A stretch of 64,000 nt of DNA. Origin: Verrucomicrobiota bacterium (GTDB taxonomy: Bacteria > Verrucomicrobiota > Verrucomicrobiia > Limisphaerales > UBA9464). The stretch lies in NCBI GenBank assembly GCA_017309115.1, contig JAFLEF010000005.1:62001-126000 (forward strand). Direction: 5' to 3'. Under the pieces are notes generated by a model. The model worked only from the letters and a program-made list of their open reading frames with translations. It was not told the DNA's origin and did no database searches. Shown here in pieces: positions 1 through 9,350 of the stretch; within the stretch, counting starts at the first letter, position 1, and the number at the start of each line of letters is the position of its first letter. Made by a program: the position numbers and the translations under genes.

Positions 1-451
1 GTCCGCCGATTGCCCCGTAATAGGGCAGCTTGCTTTCGTGAGTGGCTTGCACCGCCGACACCGCCGCCTCGGCCGTCACCGCGAGGTTGACCAGCTGACG
101 GGCGCAGCCGGAGCCGGTGGTGCTGACATAAAGGTGATCGCCCACCAGCAGCAGGAAGGGTGCGGCGCCGGTGAACTCACGGGCGCACCACACGGCATGG
201 CCGTAGCCGCGCGGTTCGGCCTGCTCAATGAACTGCAACCGGCCCGCGTGCGGTCCGGCTGCCGCCCGATAGGCCGCGGCATCCCCGGGACAGATCACCA
301 CCGCAATTTCCTCTACACCCGCCGCCAACGCTTCCTCGATGATGATGGTCAGGGCGGTTTTGCTGACCCCATCGCGATCCACCAGCGACTGGAGCGGCAA
401 CGTGCGCTGATTTTTTCCGGCGGCGGTGATGACGGCCTTGGTGAGTTGCAT
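1..451 (-). CDS. Partial sugar-1-phosphate nucleotidyltransferase, GalU-like (C-terminus beyond window)
   Basis: The reading frame opens at an ATG at 451 and runs off the left edge without a stop, so only about 150 N-terminal residues are visible. The protein starts MQLTKAVITAAGKNQRTLP, which matches the N-terminal nucleotide-binding loop of UTP-glucose-1-phosphate uridylyltransferases, although the usual GxGTR is altered to GKNQR. Later GYGHAVWCA matches the GalU motif GLGHAV, and LLLVGDHLYV resembles the strand carrying the metal-binding Asp. The likely role is NTP-dependent activation of a sugar phosphate in the cytoplasm. The sugar cannot be told from this part. It is divergent from the plus-strand hydrolase that starts at 586. 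Confidence 0.75.
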   Translation of the reverse strand, partial: MQLTKAVITAAGKNQRTLPLQSLVDRDGVSKTALTIIIEEALAAGVEEIAVVICPGDAAAYRAAAGPHAGRLQFIEQAEPRGYGHAVWCAREFTGAAPFLLLVGDHLYVSTTGSGCARQLVNLAVTAEAAVSAVQATHESKLPYYGAIGG

Positions 452-585
452 GGGGCGTAACCATGAAATCGGCGACCGGGAACGGCCAAGCGGAAAACCC
501 AGGTTCACGCCGTGTCTGTTTGTCGGTCACCGCGTTTCCCGTCCCGGGGATTGCTCCGGGGGCTCCGGAACGAGAGGCTGGAGCG

Positions 586-3108
586 ATGAACGTGAGCGTG
601 CTGCGGCGATGGAACTGGCTGTGCCTGCTGGGAACTTTGCTGGTCTCGACCTGGGAATCCGTCAGCCAGAACGCGCCCGAAGTGATTCGCGAAGCCTTGG
701 TCATCGAGTCGCTGGGTCGCGCCGGCCGGAACACGTTGTTTACCGACGCCCTGGAATCCCAAATCGTCGCCGGCACTTGGGAACCACCCCAGGCCGGTCA
801 AGTCATCACCCTGGCCGATGGTCGCCAACGCACCTGGACCAATGCCGTGGCCAACACCAATGACTGGTTCTCCGGACCGGCGATGCGGGGTGGCTACCTC
901 TACTTTGCAGTCAACGCCACCGAACCACGGGTCGTGTTGCTCAACGCCAGCGGCCACAACATGGCTTATGTGAACGGCGAACCGCGGGCCGGCGACTTGT
1001 ACCAATACGGTTACGTCCAGTCTCCCGTGTTGCTGCGTCCCGGACGTAACGACTTCTTGCTGGTGGCCGGGCGCGGACGACTTCGCGCCAGTCTGCTCAC
1101 GCCTCGGGCTCCCGTGAGCCTTAATCTGGGCGATCCCACGGTTCCCGACCTGATCTTGGGTCAGCCGGTTCGAACTTCCGCCGCGGTCATCGTGATCAAT
1201 GCCACCACCAACTGGCAGCGCGATCTGTCGCTGACGGCGGAGTGGTCCGGTCAGGTTTCCCGGACTCTCCTTCCGGCTCTTCCGCCACTGACCACCCGCA
1301 AGGTGGCCTTCCAGATCGAGGGACCAGCCCCCGCTGCCGCGGAATCCGGCACCGTGACGCTGTCGCTGATTTCCGGAGGTGCCACCTTGGATGAGCAACC
1401 GTTGACCCTGCGAATTCGCCGACCGGATCAACCCCGCAAGCAAACGTTCGTCAGCGGCATTGACGGCAGTCTCCAATACTTCGCCGTGAATCCGGGTCAG
1501 GGATTCTCCGGACCGCCCGCTCTCTTCCTTTCCCTGCATGGCGCCAGCGTCGAGGGCATCGGCCAGGCGGAATCGTATGCTCCGAAGCGAAATGGACACG
1601 TCGTCTCACCCACCAATCGGCGACCCTACGGCTTCGACTGGGAGGAATGGGGACGACTGGACGCCCTGGAAGTCCTGGATCTCGCCACTGCGCAGTTCTC
1701 GCCCGACCCGTCCCGGATTTATCTGACCGGCCACTCTATGGGTGGGCATGGCACGTGGAGTCTGGGGGCGACCTTTCCGGACCGCTTTGCCGCCGTCGGT
1801 CCGAGCGCCGGATGGATCAGTTTCTTCAGTTACGGCGGCACCAATCCCTACACCAACGCCACTCCGGTGGAGGCCATCCTGCGCCGCGCCTCCGCCTCGA
1901 GCGACACCCTGGCCCTGCTCACCAACTTTTTGCACCTGGGCGTTTACGTGATTCACGGGGATGCCGACGACAACGTTCCCGTTCGGGAAGCCCGCCGCAT
2001 GCGCGAAGAACTCGGGAGGTTCCATCGAGACGTGGCGTGGTACGAGCAGCCCGGTGCGGGGCACTGGTGGGATGCTTCCGACGAGCCCGGGGCCGACTGC
2101 GTGGATTGGGCTCCGATGTTCGACTTCTTCAATCGGCACCGGATTCCCGCCGACTATGAACGCCGACAGATTCATTTTGTGACAGTGAATCCCGGTGTGT
2201 CGTCCCGATCCCATTGGCTCGGCATTGAAGGCCAGATGCAAGCTCTGGAACCCAGCGACGTCCAAGCCCAGTGGGATCCCGGCCAACAGCGGGTCAGCGC
2301 CACGACGCGCAATGTGCGGCGATTGGTGTTGGAGACCGCGAGTATGAATCTGCGCCCGGGCACCGGACTCCAGGTGGAGGTCGATGGCCAGAAGCTCGAG
2401 AACCTCCAACCCGACTCGACTGTTCCTTCCTTGCCCTACTTCCCGGGCCAATCTCGCCCGTGGCAGAAGCCGGTTCGTCTGGCGAAGGACGGTGATCGCT
2501 GGGTCCAGGCCACTGCTCCGAATCCGTTGCAGAAAACACCAGCCCGCTACGGTCCTTTCAAGGACGCGTTCCGACACCGGTTCCTGTTCGTCTACGGAAC
2601 CCACGGCACGCCGGAGGAGAACGCCTGGGCCTTCCAGAAGGCGCGGTTCGATGCCGAGTCGTTTTGGTACCGCGGCAACGGGTCAATCGAGATTCTTCCC
2701 GACACCGAGTTCGATCCTGTGGCCACCCGGGATCGCGGGGTAATTCTCTACGGCAACCGCGACTCCAACTCAGCTTGGCCGCTGTTGCTGGCGGAAAGTC
2801 CGATTCAGGTGCGTCGGGGCGAAGTGCGGATTGGCGATCGCGTGATCGCGCGGTCGGATCTGGCCTGCCTGTTCCTGCAACCGCGTCGGGACTCTGCGTT
2901 CGCCAGCGTGGGAGTGGTCTCCGGAAGTGGCGTGCAAGGAATGCGTCTGACGCAGCGACTTCCCTACTTCCTGGCGGGCACGGGCTATCCGGATTGTTTG
3001 GTGGTGTCGCCCAAGGTGCTGCAGGAAGGAACCGCAGGAATTGTGACGGCCGGATTCTTTGGCCCGGATTGGATGGTGAACTCGGGCCAGTTTGCCTGGA
3101 CCGAATAG
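586..3108 (+). CDS. Secreted alpha/beta-hydrolase, prolyl-oligopeptidase/esterase type
   Basis: An 840-residue protein. I chose the ATG at 586 because it is preceded by GAGAGG at 572-577 and starts a clear signal peptide (MNVSVLRRWNWLCLLGTLLV), whereas an upstream in-frame start at 463 adds 41 residues without signal-like character. The nucleophile elbow GHSMGG is near residue 384. A candidate acid (HGDADDNVPV) and base (PGAGHWWD) follow in the right order for a Ser-Asp-His triad. The N-terminal 300 residues look like beta-rich accessory domains, and a second beta-rich region lies after residue 560. It is probably an extracytoplasmic esterase or peptidase acting on a polymer. The substrate is not evident. 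It converges on the subtilase gene with only 13 bases between stops. Confidence 0.8.
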   Translation: MNVSVLRRWNWLCLLGTLLVSTWESVSQNAPEVIREALVIESLGRAGRNTLFTDALESQIVAGTWEPPQAGQVITLADGRQRTWTNAVANTNDWFSGPAMRGGYLYFAVNATEPRVVLLNASGHNMAYVNGEPRAGDLYQYGYVQSPVLLRPGRNDFLLVAGRGRLRASLLTPRAPVSLNLGDPTVPDLILGQPVRTSAAVIVINATTNWQRDLSLTAEWSGQVSRTLLPALPPLTTRKVAFQIEGPAPAAAESGTVTLSLISGGATLDEQPLTLRIRRPDQPRKQTFVSGIDGSLQYFAVNPGQGFSGPPALFLSLHGASVEGIGQAESYAPKRNGHVVSPTNRRPYGFDWEEWGRLDALEVLDLATAQFSPDPSRIYLTGHSMGGHGTWSLGATFPDRFAAVGPSAGWISFFSYGGTNPYTNATPVEAILRRASASSDTLALLTNFLHLGVYVIHGDADDNVPVREARRMREELGRFHRDVAWYEQPGAGHWWDASDEPGADCVDWAPMFDFFNRHRIPADYERRQIHFVTVNPGVSSRSHWLGIEGQMQALEPSDVQAQWDPGQQRVSATTRNVRRLVLETASMNLRPGTGLQVEVDGQKLENLQPDSTVPSLPYFPGQSRPWQKPVRLAKDGDRWVQATAPNPLQKTPARYGPFKDAFRHRFLFVYGTHGTPEENAWAFQKARFDAESFWYRGNGSIEILPDTEFDPVATRDRGVILYGNRDSNSAWPLLLAESPIQVRRGEVRIGDRVIARSDLACLFLQPRRDSAFASVGVVSGSGVQGMRLTQRLPYFLAGTGYPDCLVVSPKVLQEGTAGIVTAGFFGPDWMVNSGQFAWTE

Positions 3109-3121
3109 AATGGGCGGCGCT

Positions 3122-4933
3122 TCAGGCCAAACGGCGGCGGCGCCAGGTGAATAGTCCCAGCGCGCCCAGACCCAGCACGGCGGTGTGCGTGGACGCCTCG
3201 GGAACGGCCCACGCCAAACCGAAATCAACGTCCGAAAGATTCCCGTAGACCACACCATCCCAAACCACCCGCAACGCGTACCGGCCCTTGGCCATGTTCA
3301 CGTACAGGTGTTCGGTGTTGTTGTATTCGGAGTCGGAGGTGGCGTAGAGCGACACCAAGTTGCCCTGGTCATCGGTGGTCCAGATCTCCAGCACCAGATT
3401 GGCAAAGGAGAGATCGTCGGACGTGATCTCTTCCGTGCGATCGAGATACGAATAAGTCCGGTCCACGAACCAGTTCAGGGTCACCGAGAGTGGTCCCTTG
3501 AGCTCGTCTTCGAAGACGTAGGTATTGGCGAGATCGTCGAAGGTGAGGCTGCCGTAATCCCAGCCGCGTCGGGAAATGGTGCCGTCGTAGGTCAGACCCG
3601 CAACATCGGCTGTGGAGTCGGAACTGGCGAACGTCTCAAACGCCCGATTCAAATCCAACCCACCCGCGCCGTAGGTGAAATCCAGCGCCTGTTCGGTGCG
3701 AACCACGCCGTTGATGAGTTCCTGACCGTTGTCCCATCCAAGGACCGTGTGGTCGGCCGAGGATTGCAGCACCGACTTCATCACGAGACTGTCCCGGGCG
3801 TAGTCGTTATTGCCGTACAGCGAGTAGGCCACTTCCTTCAGCAACCCCACGCCCCCGGCCACGATGGGCGCGGCAAAACTGGTGCCCGATGCGAATATGA
3901 AGGAAAACCCATCCGCCGGCTGGGGCGTTCCCGCGAACGGGTCGGTACCGCCCAAGTTGGAGGAATTGCCGCCGGTCGCCCCGAGGTACGCGGCCAACCG
4001 AAGATCTTCTCCCGGCGCCACCAAATCCACAGTCGCCCGAACTCCCGGAAGGGTTTGACCGGTCACCGGATTGAAGAAGTCCGAGGCTCCCCGGCTGGAA
4101 AACTCCGCCGCAGACCGGAACGGTGACTTCGACCACGGACCCGTGAGTGCCCCCACCGTGATGTTGTTATACGCCGCGGACATGTCGGTAACCGTGTTCT
4201 TGCCCGGACCGTCATTGCCGGCCGACGTCACGAACGTGGTCAGCGGATTGGCCTTGGCCAACCCGTCCGCCGCCCGGGCCAACAAACCCGAGCCATCAGT
4301 ATCATCCCCACCGCCCCAGCTGGAGTTCACCACATCGGCACCCCGGCCACTCGAATTCGCGCCGTAAAAGAAGTCGCTGTAGACGGTGTGGAAACTGCGA
4401 TCAGTAATGCCAAACGAAGTCGTCGGTCGGGGATCACCCGGCGAACCGAAGGACGTCGCGATTGCTCCGGACCACAGCTGCGAGAAGGGGGCGATCCCCA
4501 TCGACGACCCGGTCAGAGGTCCCGCCCCGGCGATGGCATGCCCCACCATCGTTGCATGAAAGTCATATTCGACCGGCTCACCGGCGGTGAAATTGGGACT
4601 GCCCACATACCGCGCCACTTGGCCCCGCAGAAAGGAATGTCCCGCTTCGACGCTGCCTGGAGCCGCCGAAGGATTGGTTCCGCCCCAGACATGACCCGCC
4701 TCCGCATTGCCGATGATGACCCCAAACCCCGCGTAGCCTTCGTTATAGAACCGACCTGCACCCACCAGTGAGTTAATCGTGAACAGAGTCGCCGGAGTGC
4801 TCGGCAGGGGAGAAGTTGCCCGAATATCCGACTGAACCGGGAGCAACCCGACGTGCTGTCCGGCCCACGCCGGCGAAACGGCGCACGCCAGCAAGATCAG
4901 CTGGCCAAAGGGTCTGGATGGCTTGGCAAACAT
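3122..4933 (-). CDS. S8 subtilisin-like serine protease with PEP-CTERM sorting signal
   Basis: A 603-residue secreted protease. It has a signal peptide (cleavage near AWAG at 22-25), a His motif FHATMVGH (H126), an oxyanion-type Asn in VTSAGNDGPG, and the catalytic Ser motif GTSFAAP (S352). The C-terminus VPEASTHTAVLGLGALGLF followed by RRRRLA is a PEP-CTERM tripartite signal: VPEAS motif, hydrophobic helix, basic tail. This is expected to be processed by an exosortase in the envelope. The usual catalytic Asp block (VIDTG) is replaced by VIIGNAEAG around residues 73-80, so the first triad member is not obvious. The 5' leader holds three short hairpins (separate entry). Confidence 0.88.
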   Translation of the reverse strand: MFAKPSRPFGQLILLACAVSPAWAGQHVGLLPVQSDIRATSPLPSTPATLFTINSLVGAGRFYNEGYAGFGVIIGNAEAGHVWGGTNPSAAPGSVEAGHSFLRGQVARYVGSPNFTAGEPVEYDFHATMVGHAIAGAGPLTGSSMGIAPFSQLWSGAIATSFGSPGDPRPTTSFGITDRSFHTVYSDFFYGANSSGRGADVVNSSWGGGDDTDGSGLLARAADGLAKANPLTTFVTSAGNDGPGKNTVTDMSAAYNNITVGALTGPWSKSPFRSAAEFSSRGASDFFNPVTGQTLPGVRATVDLVAPGEDLRLAAYLGATGGNSSNLGGTDPFAGTPQPADGFSFIFASGTSFAAPIVAGGVGLLKEVAYSLYGNNDYARDSLVMKSVLQSSADHTVLGWDNGQELINGVVRTEQALDFTYGAGGLDLNRAFETFASSDSTADVAGLTYDGTISRRGWDYGSLTFDDLANTYVFEDELKGPLSVTLNWFVDRTYSYLDRTEEITSDDLSFANLVLEIWTTDDQGNLVSLYATSDSEYNNTEHLYVNMAKGRYALRVVWDGVVYGNLSDVDFGLAWAVPEASTHTAVLGLGALGLFTWRRRRLA

Positions 4934-4944
4934 GGCAGGGACTT

Positions 4945-5008
4945 GGCGGAAAACCGCCTTCAGGGTAAAAACCGGAAAACCGGCAACCGTGCTAAATCAC
5001 CATTTAGC
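4945..5008 (-). promoter_or_regulatory. Leader of the subtilase gene with three consecutive short hairpins
   Basis: On the minus strand, within 75 bases upstream of the ATG at 4933, there are three perfect inverted repeats: GCTAAAT/ATTTAGC at 4991-5008 with a 4-base loop, CCGG/CCGG around a TTTT loop at 4972-4983, and GGCGG/CCGCC around a TTTT loop at 4945-4958. The last one sits just upstream of the start region. These could be operator sites or mRNA structures that affect translation. Nothing in the sequence identifies a regulator. Confidence 0.4.
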
Positions 5009-5126
5009 GCCATTAATGCAAGTCAGATTGCCAAACACTCTTCGGAAGACGTCGGTGGCGCGAACCGCCATCCAGGCCTGGCTCAAATGAACACCTCGAC
5101 CGTCCCTACGGCACCTCTGGGTTCTC

Positions 5127-5684
5127 TCAGAGTCGAAGTTCGGCCCGTTCCCAAACCTCCCGGGGCTCCGCCAACAACCGCTCCAGGTAAATGACATCCA
5201 ACCAGCGGCCGAATTTGTATCCCACCTGCTTAAAATGTCCGACCTGCTCGAATCCGAACCGGGCATGCAACCGCAAACTGGCCTCGTTGGAGGCATCAAT
5301 CACGGCAATGATCGCATGCAATCCCCGCTCCTCGGCCGCCGGCAACAAGGGCGCCAGCAACCGAGCTCCCAGGCCCTGACCCCGAACGTCGGCCGCCACA
5401 TAAATCGAATTCTCGGCCGTGTAGCGATACCCCATTCGAGTATGATACGGGTTCAGGGCACTCCAACCCAGCACCCGTTCCCCTCCGGTATCCGGCTGCA
5501 CGGCGACGAAAATGGGATACCGGTCCGCTTGGCGCGCGATCATCCATTCCTGCCGATGCTCCAGTGTGCGGGGCTCGTAATCGTAACTGGCCGTCGTCCG
5601 CAAGACAGCGTCGTTGTAGATCTCCAGAATTCCCGGGCAGTCCGAAAGCACCGCCGGTCGGATCCGAATCTCCAAGTCATTCAT
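5127..5684 (-). CDS. GNAT N-acetyltransferase, phosphinothricin-acetyltransferase-like
   Basis: A 185-residue GNAT-fold protein. The acetyl-CoA binding motif A is visible as VRGQGLGARLL, and the downstream AIIAVIDASNEASLRLHARFGFEQVGHF-type region and GRWLDVIYLE match the Pat/Bar and YncA subfamily, which acetylates small amines such as phosphinothricin or methionine sulfoximine. I use the ATG at 5684 (MNDLEIRIRP). A TTG at 5705 would add seven residues and overlap the thyA stop. It lies directly downstream of thyA on the same strand (17 bases) and may be co-transcribed. The substrate in this organism is unknown. Confidence 0.85.
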   Translation of the reverse strand: MNDLEIRIRPAVLSDCPGILEIYNDAVLRTTASYDYEPRTLEHRQEWMIARQADRYPIFVAVQPDTGGERVLGWSALNPYHTRMGYRYTAENSIYVAADVRGQGLGARLLAPLLPAAEERGLHAIIAVIDASNEASLRLHARFGFEQVGHFKQVGYKFGRWLDVIYLERLLAEPREVWERAELRL

Positions 5685-5701
5685 GGGATTCCGGGAAAAC
5701 C

Positions 5702-6499
5702 TCAAACCGCCACTGGAGCTTTGATGGCTGGATGTGGGTCGTAACCGATGAGTTCAAAGTCCTCGAAGACAAAGTCCGCCAATTCACGGCGAGCCGGATT
5801 GAGCCGCATTTGGGGCAGCGGGCGGGGCTCCCGGGCCAGTTGGGTTCGGACTTGCTCCACGTGATTGGAGTAAATGTGGGCGTCTCCCAAGGTGTGAATG
5901 AAATCGCCCGGCTTCAGGCCCGTGACCTGCGCAACCATCTGGGTCAGCAGGGCGTAACTGGCGATGTTGAAGGGAACCCCGAGAAAAAGATCCGCACTGC
6001 GCTGGTAGAGCTGACAACTCAGGGTGCCTTCCGCCACGTAGAACTGGAACAGGGCATGACACGGGGGCAGAGCCATTAAGGCCAGTTCCCCGGGATTCCA
6101 GGCCGACACAATCAGCCGGCGGGAGTCGGGGTTGCGCCGGATCTGCGCCACGACGTCCTGGATCTGGTTGATCGATTGGCCGTCAAACGAACGCCAGTCG
6201 GTCCACTGAGCGCCGTAAACCCGTCCCAAGTCGCCAGTTTCGGGATTCGCCCACTCGTTCCAGATGGTCACTCCCCGTTCCTGCAACCAGCGGACATTGG
6301 TGTCACCCCGCAGAAACCAGAGTAATTCGTAGATAATGCTCTTGAGGTGGACTTTTTTGGTCGTGACGAGCGGGAAGCCGTCCGCCAGCCGATAGCGGGT
6401 TTGAGTTCCAAACACCGACCAAGTGCCGGTCCCGGTCCGATCGGACTTGAACGTGCCGTGGTCCAGAACCTGCCGCAGCAAATCAAGATAGGGGCGCAT
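5702..6499 (-). CDS. thyA: Thymidylate synthase
   Basis: This enzyme makes dTMP from dUMP using 5,10-methylene-tetrahydrofolate in the cytoplasm. Starting at the ATG at 6499 ([10 protein letters not shown]) gives 265 residues, essentially the E. coli ThyA length (264). A further in-frame start at 6538 would add 13 residues that do not fit the family. The catalytic cysteine is in [12 protein letters not shown] (C147), the DRTGTGT phosphate-binding loop is near residue 20, and the C-terminus ends in AVAV, comparable to the usual APVAI. It is followed by the GNAT gene and preceded at 6595 by the end of ald, all on the minus strand. Confidence 0.97.
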   Translation of the reverse strand: MRPYLDLLRQVLDHGTFKSDRTGTGTWSVFGTQTRYRLADGFPLVTTKKVHLKSIIYELLWFLRGDTNVRWLQERGVTIWNEWANPETGDLGRVYGAQWTDWRSFDGQSINQIQDVVAQIRRNPDSRRLIVSAWNPGELALMALPPCHALFQFYVAEGTLSCQLYQRSADLFLGVPFNIASYALLTQMVAQVTGLKPGDFIHTLGDAHIYSNHVEQVRTQLAREPRPLPQMRLNPARRELADFVFEDFELIGYDPHPAIKAPVAV

Positions 6500-6594
6500 C
6501 GACCGGCCAACGTTGGTTCGGCGGATGGGAATTCGCAATCCAGCGATTCAGCACCCACGCGCTACCCTTGGTTCATTTCCCCGCGTTGACTGGG

Positions 6595-7722
6595 CTAGAT
6601 CGCGGTGTGGCGGGCGAGCAGGTCGCGGGGATCGAGGAAGGGCAGTCCGTGCGCTTCCGCCACGGGTTGGAAAGTCATTTGGCCGGCCAGCACATTGATT
6701 CCGCCCACCAATCCCGGTGAACGACGGCAAGCCTCGGTCAGACCGTGGTCGGCCAGCAGCTCGATGTAACGATAAGTGGCATTGGTGAGGGCTTGGGTGG
6801 CGGTTCGAGCATAGGCTCCGGGCATGTTGGCCACACAGTAGTGCATGACCCCTTCCTCCACGTAAACCGGATCATGATGGGTCGTCGGGCGCGAGGTTTC
6901 CGCACATCCGCCCTGATCAATGGCAATGTCGACGAGCACGGACCCTGGGCGCATGGAACGGAGCATTTGGCGGGAGATGAGCCGGGGGGCTTTGGCTCCC
7001 GGAACCAAGACCGCACCAATCAGCAAATCCACCTCTGGCAGCAGGTCCAGCAGATGGGCCTCGCTGGAATAGAGGGTGTGCGCGGTGTGCAACGTGATAT
7101 CGAGGAACCGCATGCGCTCGATATCCACCTCCAGAATCGTGACGTCAGCGCCCAATCCCGTGGCCATCCGGGCAGCATTGACGCCAGAAACCCCGCCGCC
7201 CAGCACCACCACTTTACCCGGCAAAACCCCCGGCACGCCGCCCAGAAGCACCCCGGATCCGCCTTGATGCTTCGCCAGGAAGTAGCCGCCCACCAACACG
7301 CTCATACGCCCGGCGATCTCGCTCATGGGTTCCAACAGCGGCAGGCGCCGGTTCACCTCCACGGTTTCATAGGCCAGGCAGGTGGCTCCCGACTGGAGCA
7401 ACGCATCGGTCAGCTTTCGATTGGCAGCCAAATGCAAATAGGTGAACAAGGTTTGCCCGGGGCGAAGCAACGGGTACTCGGCCGGCAGCGGTTCCTTGAC
7501 CTTCACAATCAGGTCCGCCCGGGCAAAGACCTCGGCATGGTCGGCGACGAGAATTGCTCCGGCGTCGGCATAGTCGACATCAGGATAACCCGCCCCGGTC
7601 CCCGCACCTGCTTCGACCACGACCTGATGGCCCCGTTTGAGCAGCTGATACGCCGCTGAAGGCAGCAGGGCGACGCGATTTTCCTGATCCTTGATCTCTT
7701 TGGGTACGCCGATGATGGCCAT
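6595..7722 (-). CDS. ald: Alanine dehydrogenase
   Basis: A 375-residue NAD-dependent L-alanine dehydrogenase, interconverting L-alanine with pyruvate and ammonia. It begins [19 protein letters not shown], the typical Ald N-terminus. The substrate-binding Lys region (IVKVKEPLP) and the catalytic His in YLHLAANR are present, and the Rossmann motif [16 protein letters not shown] lies mid-protein. The length fits the family (about 370). It sits upstream of thyA with a gap of 95 bases, so it may be a separate unit. Confidence 0.96.
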   Translation of the reverse strand: MAIIGVPKEIKDQENRVALLPSAAYQLLKRGHQVVVEAGAGTGAGYPDVDYADAGAILVADHAEVFARADLIVKVKEPLPAEYPLLRPGQTLFTYLHLAANRKLTDALLQSGATCLAYETVEVNRRLPLLEPMSEIAGRMSVLVGGYFLAKHQGGSGVLLGGVPGVLPGKVVVLGGGVSGVNAARMATGLGADVTILEVDIERMRFLDITLHTAHTLYSSEAHLLDLLPEVDLLIGAVLVPGAKAPRLISRQMLRSMRPGSVLVDIAIDQGGCAETSRPTTHHDPVYVEEGVMHYCVANMPGAYARTATQALTNATYRYIELLADHGLTEACRRSPGLVGGINVLAGQMTFQPVAEAHGLPFLDPRDLLARHTAI

Positions 7723-7863
7723 GTCCCAAGCATCCGCCGCAGGACTCCAGAGGCAAGCGAGGAGCAGCGGCGGCGGGGATTCGCAGCGAAGATGCCTGGG
7801 AGACCCGCAAATCGGTTTCCGGCCGAAGCTATGGATCGACGGTCACGACGTTGAGCGGAGCGC

Positions 7864-9273
7864 TCAGGGCGGTGGAGCCAGCGCCGGCGCACAAACCTGA
7901 TAAGCACCGACGGTGGTTGAGAGGAAGGCACAGCCCAGTGCTTCCACGGGAATCGGCGTCGGCTGACCAGCCACCGAATACCACTGGCGATAGATCGCGC
8001 CCACGGCGGTACCGGGGATCACTTGGCGACCCAAGGACTCCAAGGACTCGGGCTCCAGACGACTCCCCGGATAGGCCTGCGAAAAGGTGTATTCCAAAGC
8101 CCAAACCCGGGGCTCCGGTCCGTTCAGCCGATACCCCGCGGTTTGGTAATCGAGAATCCGGCCGGACCGTCGGTCGTACGTGACCAGATGGTAGCCAGGG
8201 TTGTTCCCAAAGATCGGGCTGACGCCCGGAACAATCTTGGTCACCAGAACCGGACGGGGACCCAGGTGGACCAGCCGGAAGTCGTCCATGTGGGTGTGCC
8301 CAGCAAAGCCAAACTGGATTCGTTTCTCGTGGCGGGCCAGCAATTGCAGGAACCACGCAGTCAGCTCCGGTTGCCACAAAGGCTGCGGCCATCCTCCCGC
8401 CTTCAAGGTGGCGTAACTGTCGATACCCGGCGGCAAATGCATGAGGAGCCAGACGGTTTCGCCCGCGCGTTCGGCCGACTGCAGTTCCGCCTCCAACCAA
8501 TGGAGTTGGTCCCGGGCCGGAGTGCTGGTGGAATCGCCACAGGCATTGCTGTACTGGGGAGCGAAAAAGACGGTGTTGAGGGCGATCAACCGATGACGGC
8601 GAAGCTGCGGCAGTCGGACGCTGTAGTAGCCGCCCCGCGCCAGGGTCTCCCGAAACCGACGCTGCTCCCGGCCTTCTGTACCTTTGGGAAACACCAGGGA
8701 TTTCCAGTCGTCCACACAGTCCCGCAGAAAACTGGATTGAGGGGTCAGCAGATAATCTCCGCAGTCGGAATCCTCATTGCCCAACACTGAAAAAATTGGG
8801 GTCGAAGGAAAACGAGCGCGCAGCCGTCCTGCCAGGAACTGCATGACCTGATGAGTGAATCTGCGGTAGGTTGCCGGGTCCTCCGTCCGGGTGCGGGGAG
8901 CCAGTTGGTCATACTTGGCTGGCCAGCCATGGGCCAGGAAATCGCCAGGTACCAGAATCCAATCGGGATCCGGGAGGCGTGCCCGAGCATCGTCCAGACT
9001 GCTTTCGATCAGCGAATACGGTGCGTCCGCGCCGAACGTTGGCGCGGGTTGGATGCGGAACTGATTCGTCCACGCTTCCACCGGCGTGTTCAGCAATTCG
9101 GCAAACTGCGCGCGAGTGAAGCCGGCGAACGGATCGAAGTGCACATCACCCAACGCGATGAATCTTCCGGCATGGGTCGGCGAAGCCTCCGCGGCTCTGA
9201 CCCCATTGGCCAACAGCCAGAGGCCGGCGAGCACTCCCAGTTGGAGGACTATTCTGAGGCGCGAGAGGGTCAT
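7864..9273 (-). CDS. Secreted metallophosphoesterase, acid-sphingomyelinase-like
   Basis: A 469-residue exported calcineurin-like phosphoesterase. The N-terminus (MTLSRLRIVLQLGVLAGLWL) is a signal peptide. Metal-binding blocks appear in the family order: LGDVHFDPF, VPGDFLAHG, VLGNEDSDCGDY, LLMHLPPG and FAGHTHMDDF. Spacing and the CGDY extension resemble the acid sphingomyelinase-like subfamily, which hydrolyses phosphodiester or nucleotide substrates outside the cell. The usual His of GNH is Glu here (GNED). The actual substrate is not predictable; a ceramidase-like gene 9 kb away makes a lipid substrate thinkable but not shown. Confidence 0.82.
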   Translation of the reverse strand: MTLSRLRIVLQLGVLAGLWLLANGVRAAEASPTHAGRFIALGDVHFDPFAGFTRAQFAELLNTPVEAWTNQFRIQPAPTFGADAPYSLIESSLDDARARLPDPDWILVPGDFLAHGWPAKYDQLAPRTRTEDPATYRRFTHQVMQFLAGRLRARFPSTPIFSVLGNEDSDCGDYLLTPQSSFLRDCVDDWKSLVFPKGTEGREQRRFRETLARGGYYSVRLPQLRRHRLIALNTVFFAPQYSNACGDSTSTPARDQLHWLEAELQSAERAGETVWLLMHLPPGIDSYATLKAGGWPQPLWQPELTAWFLQLLARHEKRIQFGFAGHTHMDDFRLVHLGPRPVLVTKIVPGVSPIFGNNPGYHLVTYDRRSGRILDYQTAGYRLNGPEPRVWALEYTFSQAYPGSRLEPESLESLGRQVIPGTAVGAIYRQWYSVAGQPTPIPVEALGCAFLSTTVGAYQVCAPALAPPP

Positions 9274-9350
9274 GCGAGAGTTGGGAGAGGGCCGGAGGTG
9301 CCGTCAACCGACGACCCAGCGAGTGAATCGGGAAAATGCCTTTGGGTCCA

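Noticed and set aside
5009..5040. Possible sigma-54 promoter upstream of the PEP-CTERM subtilase (TGGCAA ... TTGCA)
   Set aside because: The spacing between GG and GC is 11 bases instead of the strict 10, so it does not meet the -24/-12 rule.
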